A stretch of 13,360 bases of DNA, taken from positions 1 to 13,360 of the forward strand of contig JAHFEI010000024.1 in assembly GCA_023248615.1 (NCBI GenBank), read 5' to 3'. The notes beneath the pieces were generated by a model that saw only the letters and a program-made list of their open reading frames with translations, searched no databases and had not been told where the DNA came from. Origin of the DNA: Nitrospinales bacterium. GTDB taxonomy: Bacteria > Nitrospinota_A > UBA7883 > JACRGQ01. Shown here in pieces: positions 1-5,507 of this stretch. The first letter of the stretch is position 1. Each line of letters starts with the position of its first letter. Both the position numbers and the translations under genes were made by a program.

Positions 1-597
1 GCATTTCAGACTATTCTAAAAAACAGGACATACCATGGTGGAATTCTTGCCGCCGGGTCAGGGTTGCTAAAATACGGAGAGAAGGGGAAGGGGATTCATT
101 CACGTTGGTACCCCTCGACCATAGCGAGAAGACTCGTCAACCTTGTTAACATTGCGCCACGAATCGACTTTCGGTGCGATGACGGCTTGGAGGTTTTACG
201 GGAGTTCGCAAAGAAACAGGATGTGATTTACTTCATTGACCCTCCTTACACTGCTGGCGGGAAAAAAGCCGGAAAACGATTATATAAATATAGCAATCTC
301 GACCATGAGCAGTTGTTTTCCATTTGCAAAACCCTAAGAGGTGACTTTCTTATGACGTATGATAATGCTGACGAAGTAAAAGAAATTGCTCGGAACCATG
401 GTTTCCAAATGCGCCTAATACCAATGACTAATACGCACAATGCTACAATGGAGGAACTTGTAATCGGCAAAGATTTGTCATGGATGGATGGATATTTTTC
501 AGTGCATGAACCAAAACCAAAATATGGGGCAAAAAAACCGGAGAAGCCTATCTACCCACCCAAGAGAAAAACAACTAAATCCAGTCGCAACTCTTAA
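1..597 (+). CDS. D12-class DNA adenine N6-methyltransferase, 5'-truncated by window edge
   Basis: The reading frame is open from the first base and 198 codons are visible; the true start lies outside the window. Family role: transfer of a methyl group from S-adenosylmethionine to N6 of adenine in a short DNA target. The catalytic motif IDPPY is visible (DPPY at residues 80-83 of the fragment), preceded by a D-D-G-L-E-V-L segment and followed by the YDN...V pattern usual in Dam/D12 enzymes. The segment NRTYHGGILAAG near the fragment start resembles the N-R-x-x-x-x-G stretch of the same family. The SAM-binding motif I would lie upstream. The C-terminus is a basic, Lys/Pro-rich tail (about 30 residues) that looks non-catalytic. 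The gene is visibly more AT-rich than the rest of the window, which suggests acquisition from a phage or restriction-modification source. Its TAA overlaps the stop of convergent rsmG. Family is confident; target sequence is unknown. Confidence 0.85.
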   Translation, partial: AFQTILKNRTYHGGILAAGSGLLKYGEKGKGIHSRWYPSTIARRLVNLVNIAPRIDFRCDDGLEVLREFAKKQDVIYFIDPPYTAGGKKAGKRLYKYSNLDHEQLFSICKTLRGDFLMTYDNADEVKEIARNHGFQMRLIPMTNTHNATMEELVIGKDLSWMDGYFSVHEPKPKYGAKKPEKPIYPPKRKTTKSSRNS

Positions 598-1130
598 ACT
601 ACAAACCGTCTATAGCAATCCACGGATTGGTTTTTTCCCGAAAATATAAAGCGCGGGTCATCCTCAATTTCCCTTGGCGAATGGTGTATTATCACTATTC
701 CCCCCGGCTTCAATAACCCGTTAGAGGCAGCAAAAACATCTTCCCGTTTTACCGCGCGGGATGTGACAACATCCGCGCAACCGGCATAGCCCTCCATCTT
801 GGCCAGCTTCTCCGAGCGCTCGCAAACCACCCTCACGTTTTTCAACCCCAAAAGCCCCGCGATGTGCGTAAGGAACACCGACTTTTTCCTGTCCGACTCC
901 ACAAGGGTAAACCGGATGTCCGGCAAGTGGATAGCCAGGATAATGGCGGGGAGGCCACCGCCGCTACCGATATCGAAAACCTCCAGCCCCTTTTGGGCCG
1001 GCATGAACTCCAGCATTGCCAGCGATGGTTTGACTAGGACTTCCTGCGCCTCGTGTTCCTTCACGGATGTTAGGTTTATCTTCCGGTTCCAACGGTAAAG
1101 CTCCGAAAGGTACTGCGCGGTTTTATTCAA
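594..1130 (-). CDS. rsmG: 16S rRNA (guanine527-N7)-methyltransferase RsmG, divergent
   Basis: 178 residues from a TTG start. RsmG methylates N7 of G527 of 16S rRNA in the 30S subunit using SAM. Visible: W-N-x-K-x-N-L-T-S near residues 14-22, SAM motif VFDIGSGGGLPAII at 51-64, acidic VESD at 77-80, and TSRA at 123-126. Start choice: the TTG at 1130-1128 overlaps the TGA of mnmG (1129-1127) as TTGA, a coupling arrangement. The frame stays open for another 69 codons upstream, but that part lies inside mnmG and does not look like RsmG. The protein is shorter than usual for the family (about 205-240) and lacks conserved features: the H-x-x-D-S block after the N-terminal helix reads K-P-S-L-A-M, and the A-L-K-G/A segment reads I-I-H-H-S. 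Family assignment rests on the SAM fold and on position after mnmG. Its TAA overlaps the TAA of the convergent methylase. Confidence 0.88.
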   Translation of the reverse strand: MNKTAQYLSELYRWNRKINLTSVKEHEAQEVLVKPSLAMLEFMPAQKGLEVFDIGSGGGLPAIILAIHLPDIRFTLVESDRKKSVFLTHIAGLLGLKNVRVVCERSEKLAKMEGYAGCADVVTSRAVKREDVFAASNGLLKPGGIVIIHHSPREIEDDPRFIFSGKNQSVDCYRRFVV

Positions 1131-2986
1131 TTGCGCCGCGCCCGTGTTTTCAGGGTTATCGTCAGTATCGCCAGGGCGGCAGGCGTCATGCCGGGAATGC
1201 GCGACGCCTGGCCGAAAGTCAGCGGCCTTACCTCCCCCAATTTCTGCCTCAGTTCTATCGAAAGCCCGGAGATGTCCGAGTAATCCATATTCTCCTCCAG
1301 CGGAATATTCTCTATCCGCGACAACTGTCCTATCCACCGGCGCTGGCGCTCTATATACCCCTCGTATTTTATCTCAATCTCCGCACGCCCTATTTCGTCC
1401 GGCGAAAAAGCGGCAAGGTCGCCGAACACCGTTCCGCTTTGTATGGATACATCCGGCCTCTTGATGTACTGCCATAGCGGTATGGACTCCTCCGGCACGG
1501 GCAACCCACAGCTTTCCAGCTTTGCGCGTGTTGCGGGGATGGGGCCGATGTAAACATTCTTCAGGCTCTCCATAAGCGATGCTATTTTCTCCCGTTTCGC
1601 CATGGTAGCGTTGTAATCACCCTCAGGCAAGAGGCCTATGGAATGTCCAAGCCCGCACAGGCGCGTATCCGCATTATCCTGCCGCAACACCAGGCGGTGT
1701 TCCGCGCGAGAGGTGAAAATACGGTACGGCTCCTCCGTCCCCAGCGTTGTCAGGTCGTCCACCATTACTCCGATGAAACTTTCGGAGCGTTTCAATATCA
1801 CCGCCCCCTCCCTTTTTACCTTACGTGCAGCGTTTATCCCGGCTAATAGCCCCTGCCCCGCCGCCTCTTCGTAGCCGCTGGTGCCGTTTATCTGCCCGGC
1901 AAAATACAGCCCCGCCACCAGCTTCGTTTCCAGCGTCGGGTATAACTGCGTGGGCGGGGCAAAATCGTATTCCACGGCGTAGCCCGCCTTCAGTATCCGA
2001 ACCTCCTCCAGCCCGGACATGGTGCGCAGGAACGCCTCCTGCGTATCCAGCGGAAGTGACGTAGAAATGCCGTTCGGGTATATCTCATCGGAAATCCTGG
2101 AAACCGGCTCCAAAAAAACGTGGTGCGACACGCGCTTCGGAAAGCGCACAACCTTGTCCTCTATAGAGGGACAATAGCGCGGCCCGACCCCTTTTATCAA
2201 ACCGGTGTAAAGCGGCGAGCGACCAAACGCCGCACGGATTATTTCATGGGTCTTATGGTTCGTGTGTATAAGGTGGCAGGGCAACTGCTCCCTCTCCACC
2301 GCAGGGCCGAAATACGAAAACGACGGCGGCGGGGAATCTCCCTCTTGCCGCTCCAGCGCGGAAAAATCTATCGTATTTTTATCCAGCCGTGGCGGCGTGC
2401 CGGTTTTCAGCCTCCCAAAGGTTATACCGAGCCTTTTAAGTGATTCGGGCAGGCGGCTGGAAGGCGCTTCGCCGTAACGCCCGCCCGGCGTCTGCACAAG
2501 CCCGGTGTGCAAAAGGCCGTTCAAAAACGTCCCGGTGCAAACCACGACCGCACGTGCGGAAATCGTTGTGCCGTCTTCCAGCGCAACCCCGGTTGCCCAT
2601 CCGCCATCCGCTTCTATCGAAACCGCCGAGCCTTCGATTATCGAGAGGTTGTTCACCTTCTCCAGCTTTCCACGCATCACGCTTTCGTATTCGGCAGTAT
2701 CCGACTGTACGCGATAGGCGCGAACCGCAGGCCCTTTCGAGCTGTTCAGCGTCCGGTACTGCAAGCCGGTTTCATCCGTCACGCGAGCCATCAACCCGCC
2801 CAGCGCGTCTATCTCGCGCACTATCTGGCTTTTGCCGGGGCCGCCAACAGCGGGGTTGCACGACATCCGCGCAATGGAGGCGCGGCTTGTTATCAGCATC
2901 GCGGTAGAGCATCCCAGCCGCGCGGCGGCGTGGGCCGCCTCGCACCCCGCATGTCCGCCGCCAATTACGACTATGTCGAAATCCAT
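1127..2986 (-). CDS. mnmG: tRNA uridine-5-carboxymethylaminomethyl synthesis enzyme MnmG (GidA)
   Basis: 619 residues, close to the usual ~620-630. MnmG is the FAD/NADH-dependent partner of MnmE; together they install carboxymethylaminomethyl at C5 of wobble U34 in tRNAs reading NNA/NNG codons. Visible: N-terminal dinucleotide fold VIGGGHAGCEAA (residues 7-18), SCNPAVGGPGKS with Cys42, the RLKTGTPPR block near 191-199, and GPRYCPSIEDK with Cys271, the positions of the two conserved cysteines. A C-terminal domain with Y-S-x-I-x-G-L-S and R-P-x-T-x-G-Q-A-x-R-I-x-G-x-T completes the family pattern. The ATG is preceded by a GGGGAG Shine-Dalgarno about 7 nt away. The gene follows mnmE by 44 nt and its TGA overlaps the rsmG TTG, so the three are very probably one operon in the order mnmE-mnmG-rsmG. 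Slight oddity: the conserved arginine/glutamine stretch after GPAVRA reads YRVQSD. Confidence 0.98.
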   Translation of the reverse strand: MDFDIVVIGGGHAGCEAAHAAARLGCSTAMLITSRASIARMSCNPAVGGPGKSQIVREIDALGGLMARVTDETGLQYRTLNSSKGPAVRAYRVQSDTAEYESVMRGKLEKVNNLSIIEGSAVSIEADGGWATGVALEDGTTISARAVVVCTGTFLNGLLHTGLVQTPGGRYGEAPSSRLPESLKRLGITFGRLKTGTPPRLDKNTIDFSALERQEGDSPPPSFSYFGPAVEREQLPCHLIHTNHKTHEIIRAAFGRSPLYTGLIKGVGPRYCPSIEDKVVRFPKRVSHHVFLEPVSRISDEIYPNGISTSLPLDTQEAFLRTMSGLEEVRILKAGYAVEYDFAPPTQLYPTLETKLVAGLYFAGQINGTSGYEEAAGQGLLAGINAARKVKREGAVILKRSESFIGVMVDDLTTLGTEEPYRIFTSRAEHRLVLRQDNADTRLCGLGHSIGLLPEGDYNATMAKREKIASLMESLKNVYIGPIPATRAKLESCGLPVPEESIPLWQYIKRPDVSIQSGTVFGDLAAFSPDEIGRAEIEIKYEGYIERQRRWIGQLSRIENIPLEENMDYSDISGLSIELRQKLGEVRPLTFGQASRIPGMTPAALAILTITLKTRARRN

Positions 2987-3030
2987 GCCAGACTCCCCGT
3001 ATCCCCGTCCCTTAGCGGTTCATCCATCGG

Positions 3031-4389
3031 TCACTTGCCCACACAAAACTCGCTGAAAATAGCCTCCAGCACTTCTTCTGTGTACGATTCCCCGGTGAAC
3101 CGCTTTATCTCCTCCAGTGCATCCCACACCGCCGATGACGCCAACTCGCGCCCTATTCCCACCTCTTCGGCGGCGCGCTTCAAGTCTGCGGCTATCCGCA
3201 GGAAAATTTCCCTGTGCCGGAGCCGGGTAACAATCGGTTCATCATCTCCGCCTGTGGTCACATTCTTCGACAGGGACGCAATAAGCGAAACCAACTCGCC
3301 CAGCCCACTGCCTTCCTTCACGGAAACACAAACCGGCGGAGTGGAGGAGGATGGCCATTCAAGCATCTGCGTCAAATCCGTCTTGTTGATTACCGCAATA
3401 TGAAAAGGGGACTTGCCCATTTCCTCAAGCACGCGGGTATCGGCATCCTCCCACGGGCGCGAGCCGTCGAAAAGGCCCAGCACTGCGTCCGCCGTTTCCG
3501 CCGCCTTTAGCGAGCGCCTTATCCCCTCGGCCTCTATCTCGCAGGGCGCGGGGTTCAAGCCGGCGGTATCCACCAACTCCACCCGGATGCCCGCCAACTC
3601 CGCCTCGGCGCGTATCAGGTCGCGCGTGGTTCCCGGGTGGTGCGTTACTATGGCCCGCTCCTCTTCCAGCAGGGCGTTCAACAACGACGACTTCCCCACA
3701 TTCGGCTTGCCTATTATCGCAAGCGCCAGCCCGTGCTTTAAAAAGCGTCCGCCATCATAACTTTTTATCAGCCGCTCCATGCGGCTTACGGCCTCGCCAA
3801 GCGCTTGGACAAGCTCTTCATCCGTTGCGGTCTGGAAATCCTCGTCGGGAAAATCTATTGATGCCTCCAGATGAGATTGCACCCACACCAGCTTTTGGCG
3901 CACGGCGTCTATGCGCGATGAAAGCCCGCCCTCCATGAGGTTGTACGCGGCGCGCGCCGCGCCCTCCGAGCGGCTTTTAATGAGGTCTATAACCCCTTCA
4001 GCCTGGCTGAGGTCAATCCTTCCGTTTAAAAAGGAGCGCTTGGTAAACTCTCCCGGCTCCGCCATGCGGGCGCCCGCGCCGATAACCAGCTTTAACACAG
4101 CCCGTAGCACCGCCGGGGAACCGTGGCAAGATATCTCCACCGTATCTTCCTTGGTGTAGCTTTTGGGAGCCTTCATGAAAGTAAGGCACACTTCGTCCAC
4201 CGCGCTTTGCCCGTCGTTTATTGTCCCGTAATACATGCGGTGGGACTGCAACTCGTCGAGCTTACCTGCGGAATGACGAAACAGTGATGACGCCACGCGC
4301 CGCGCATCCGGGCCGGATACCCTGATTATGCCCAACCCACCTTCGCCAACAGGTGTCGCGATGGCGGCTATCGTGTCGCTAATGTCCAT
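3031..4389 (-). CDS. mnmE: tRNA uridine-5-carboxymethylaminomethyl synthesis GTPase MnmE (TrmE)
   Basis: 452 residues, normal for the family. MnmE is a K+-dependent dimerising GTPase that acts with MnmG on tRNA U34 and binds 5-formyl-THF through its N-terminal domain. Seen: N-terminal IAAIATPVGEGGLGIIRVSG (residues 8-27), G1 GKPNVGKS (227-234), G2 TTRD (254-257), G3 DTAG (274-277), G4 NKTD (335-338), and the C-terminal F-C-V-G-K with Cys449. Start choice: the ATG at 4389-4387 gives the standard N-terminus M-D-I-S-D-T-I-A-A-I; a TTG 12 codons upstream (4425) would add residues unlike the family and overlaps the -35 box. There is no Shine-Dalgarno before the ATG, and a -10-like TAAATT ends 7 nt before it, so the message may be leaderless. 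First gene of the mnmE-mnmG-rsmG operon. The genes that usually precede it (yidC, jag) are not here. Confidence 0.97.
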   Translation of the reverse strand: MDISDTIAAIATPVGEGGLGIIRVSGPDARRVASSLFRHSAGKLDELQSHRMYYGTINDGQSAVDEVCLTFMKAPKSYTKEDTVEISCHGSPAVLRAVLKLVIGAGARMAEPGEFTKRSFLNGRIDLSQAEGVIDLIKSRSEGAARAAYNLMEGGLSSRIDAVRQKLVWVQSHLEASIDFPDEDFQTATDEELVQALGEAVSRMERLIKSYDGGRFLKHGLALAIIGKPNVGKSSLLNALLEEERAIVTHHPGTTRDLIRAEAELAGIRVELVDTAGLNPAPCEIEAEGIRRSLKAAETADAVLGLFDGSRPWEDADTRVLEEMGKSPFHIAVINKTDLTQMLEWPSSSTPPVCVSVKEGSGLGELVSLIASLSKNVTTGGDDEPIVTRLRHREIFLRIAADLKRAAEEVGIGRELASSAVWDALEEIKRFTGESYTEEVLEAIFSEFCVGK

Positions 4390-4396
4390 AGTGGTT

Positions 4397-4425
4397 AATT
4401 TAGATGCGGGAGCCTGAATTGGCAA
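4397..4425 (-). promoter_or_regulatory. Candidate sigma-70 promoter of the mnmE operon
   Basis: On the minus strand TTGCCA (4425-4420, five of six matches to TTGACA) is followed by a 17-nt spacer and TAAATT (4402-4397, four of six matches to TATAAT). The -10 box ends 7 nt before the mnmE ATG, so initiation would fall at or next to the A of the start codon. The box sits directly after the terminator of the upstream lipoprotein-like gene, as an independent operon needs. Not experimentally supported here. Confidence 0.5.
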
Positions 4426-4430
4426 GTGTA

Positions 4431-4464
4431 GAAAAACAAAAAGGGGCGCTCGCGGGAGCGCCCC
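4431..4464 (-). terminator. Rho-independent terminator of the Ala/Pro lipoprotein-like gene
   Basis: A perfect 9-bp stem GGGGCGCTC / GAGCGCCCC (4443-4451 and 4456-4464) closes a GCGG loop. On the minus strand the stem is followed by five Ts, one G and five more Ts (4442-4432). It lies 21 nt beyond the stop codon at 4486 and isolates this gene from mnmE. The T-rich side fits termination of minus-strand transcription only. Confidence 0.9.
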
Positions 4465-4485
4465 TCTTCAAAAACAGGTTTAAAA

Positions 4486-4734
4486 CTACTTGTGTGCCGG
4501 TGCTGCTGCGGGAGCCGGTGCTGCTGCGGGTGCTGCTGCGGGCGCTGCTGCGGGCGCTGCTGCAGGGGCTTCTGCCGGGGCTGCTGGTGCTGCTGCTTCA
4601 GGAGCCGGTGCTGCTGCGGGCGCTGCTGCCGGGGCTTCTGCCGGGGCTTCTTCCTTCTTGGTGCATGCGGGCACAAGCGCTACAGTTGCAACAAACAATG
4701 CCGACACTACCAACAAGCTGAACTTCTTTAACAT
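4486..4734 (-). CDS. Small Ala/Pro-repeat putative lipoprotein
   Basis: 82 residues. The N-terminus M-L-K-K-F followed by a hydrophobic stretch (about 6-21) and L-V-P-A-C (Cys24) looks like a lipoprotein signal peptide; proline at -2 of the lipobox is unusual, so lipidation is an inference. After T-K-K-E-E the whole mature part (30-80) is low-complexity Ala-Ala-Ala-Pro with a few Glu, ending in H-K. This would form an extended rod or linker in the periplasm; no enzymatic domain is possible. An A-Pro/Glu tail of this kind is common in small lipoproteins of unknown role. The ATG at 4734 has GGAGG 11 nt upstream; a 23-codon upstream extension would remove the signal peptide from the N-terminus. 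It has its own promoter and terminator, so it is a monocistronic, probably well-expressed gene. The opposite strand also carries a long Ala-like frame that is only a repeat shadow. Confidence 0.75.
   Translation of the reverse strand: MLKKFSLLVVSALFVATVALVPACTKKEEAPAEAPAAAPAAAPAPEAAAPAAPAEAPAAAPAAAPAAAPAAAPAPAAAPAHK
4495..4647 (-). repeat. In-gene tandem repeat of ~12-bp units coding Ala-Ala-Ala-Pro
   Basis: The mature part of the lipoprotein-like gene is made of imperfect 12-bp units (plus-strand form ggtgctgctgcg, ggcgctgctgcg and variants), each coding A-A-A-P, with some units shortened to A-P-A-E or A-P-E. Unit-sized gain or loss would keep the frame and change only rod length. The unit variants are scattered, which indicates past duplication and drift. 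Confidence 0.8.
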
Positions 4735-4758
4735 GTTACTAAATACCTCCGATAAAAT

Positions 4759-4786
4759 GTTATATCTTCCCCCACAACCTGCGCAA
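4759..4786 (-). promoter_or_regulatory. Candidate promoter of the Ala/Pro lipoprotein-like gene
   Basis: On the minus strand TTGCGC (4786-4781) lies 16 nt before TATAAC (4764-4759), five of six matches to the -10 consensus. The GGAGG ribosome-binding site follows at 4750-4746 and the ATG at 4734. The arrangement is plausible for a monocistronic gene; the -35 match is only moderate. Confidence 0.4.
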
Positions 4787-4877
4787 CACGCGCCTGTGGG
4801 CACTTCTTGCTTTTTAAAAAGCCGCTTGAGTGTGACATACTAGCACATTAATTTTTAATTTGTAAAAAATAATAATT

Positions 4878-4907
4878 TGGCCTAACTGCGGAACCTATTG
4901 ATATAAT
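4878..4907 (+). promoter_or_regulatory. Strong candidate sigma-70 promoter with UP-like element, for the YfcE-type gene
   Basis: A perfect TATAAT (4902-4907) lies 18 nt after TTGGCC (4878-4883, four of six). Just upstream, 4848-4877 is an almost pure A/T tract, as expected of an UP element for the RNA polymerase alpha subunit. Initiation would fall near 4914, giving a leader of about 28 nt that contains AGGAGG at 4932-4937. The best sigma-70-type promoter in the window. Confidence 0.65.
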
Positions 4908-4931
4908 TACCCACCTGCCGAATAAGCGCAA

Positions 4932-4944
4932 AGGAGGAAAAATT
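4932..4944 (+). promoter_or_regulatory. AGGAGG ribosome-binding site with ATT start codon
   Basis: AGGAGG at 4932-4937, four As, then ATT at 4942-4944. The spacing is short (4 nt), but the strong Shine-Dalgarno sits exactly where the family N-terminus requires a start. It decides the start of the YfcE-type gene in the absence of any canonical codon. Confidence 0.6.
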
Positions 4945-5457
4945 AAAATCGGTATTATTTCGGATACGCATGACAACCTGCCGCTAATAAAAGCCGCCGT
5001 AGAATTTTTCAACAAAGCCCAAGTGGGGGCGGTTTTGCACTGCGGCGACTTTGTTGCCCCATTCGCGCTACTGCCTTTCCGGCAGCTTTCGTGCAAATCG
5101 TTCCACGCCGTTTACGGAAACAACGACGGGGAAAAAGCAGGATTGGAAAAGCTTGCGGGCGCGAATGGGTGGCAACTCGGGCACCAGCCGAAAGAAGTGG
5201 AAATATGCGGCAAACTCATCGCCATGATCCACGAGCCGGACGCCGTGGACGAACTTTTATCGCGCAATAAATTCGACGCGATTCTTTTCGGACACACACA
5301 CAAGATAACGGCGCAAAAAGTGGGAAAGACCTTGTTGCTGAACCCCGGCGAGGGATGCGGCTATTTGGGAGGCAAGGGCACTGTGGCCATACTTGACCTC
5401 CAATCCATGGATGTGGAATTCCATAGGATCGGACATGCTCTTCCGTCCGTGTTTTAA
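4942..5457 (+). CDS. YfcE/MJ0936-type metallophosphoesterase with apparent ATT start
   Basis: 171 residues if translation starts at the ATT codon. The family are small calcineurin-like phosphodiesterases using two divalent metals. Metal motifs: S-D-T-H-D-N (Asp8, His10), H-C-G-D-F (Asp36), Y-G-N-N-D (59-62), I-H-E-P (His97) and F-G-H-T-H (117-120). Start choice: the frame has no ATG, GTG or TTG between the stop at 4873 and a GTG at 5023, and starting at 5023 would delete the first metal motif. ATT at 4942 gives M-K-I-G-I-I-S-D-T-H, the standard family N-terminus, and AGGAGG ends 4 nt before it. An ATC at 4948 is a second option. The gene stands alone, convergent with mutL. The natural substrate is unknown; relatives cleave phosphodiester model substrates. 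Family confident, start codon unusual. Confidence 0.88.
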   Translation: MKIGIISDTHDNLPLIKAAVEFFNKAQVGAVLHCGDFVAPFALLPFRQLSCKSFHAVYGNNDGEKAGLEKLAGANGWQLGHQPKEVEICGKLIAMIHEPDAVDELLSRNKFDAILFGHTHKITAQKVGKTLLLNPGEGCGYLGGKGTVAILDLQSMDVEFHRIGHALPSVF

Positions 5458-5507
5458 GGCCATATCCTGCCGCTACGCCTGTCCGTACATGCCGGGACAG
5501 TAGGTAA

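Noticed and set aside
1131..1337. N-terminal extension of rsmG (69 codons)
   Set aside because: It is entirely inside mnmG in another frame and has no RsmG-like residues; the TTG at 1130 fits the family start and the TTGA overlap.
2440..3403. Long plus-strand open frames opposite mnmG and mnmE (up to 298 codons)
   Set aside because: They lie antisense to two certain genes, have compositions rich in Arg/Pro/Ser/Ala as expected of shadow frames in GC-rich DNA, and show no domain or ribosome-binding site.
4490..4843. Plus-strand Ala/Gly-rich and Cys-rich frames over the repeat
   Set aside because: They are by-products of the 12-bp repeat read on the other strand. Only the minus frame has a ribosome-binding site, signal peptide and terminator.
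5479..5500. CTGTCC / GGACAG inverted repeat between the YfcE-type gene and mutL
   Set aside because: It has a 10-nt loop and no T-run on either side, so it is not a convincing terminator for either gene.
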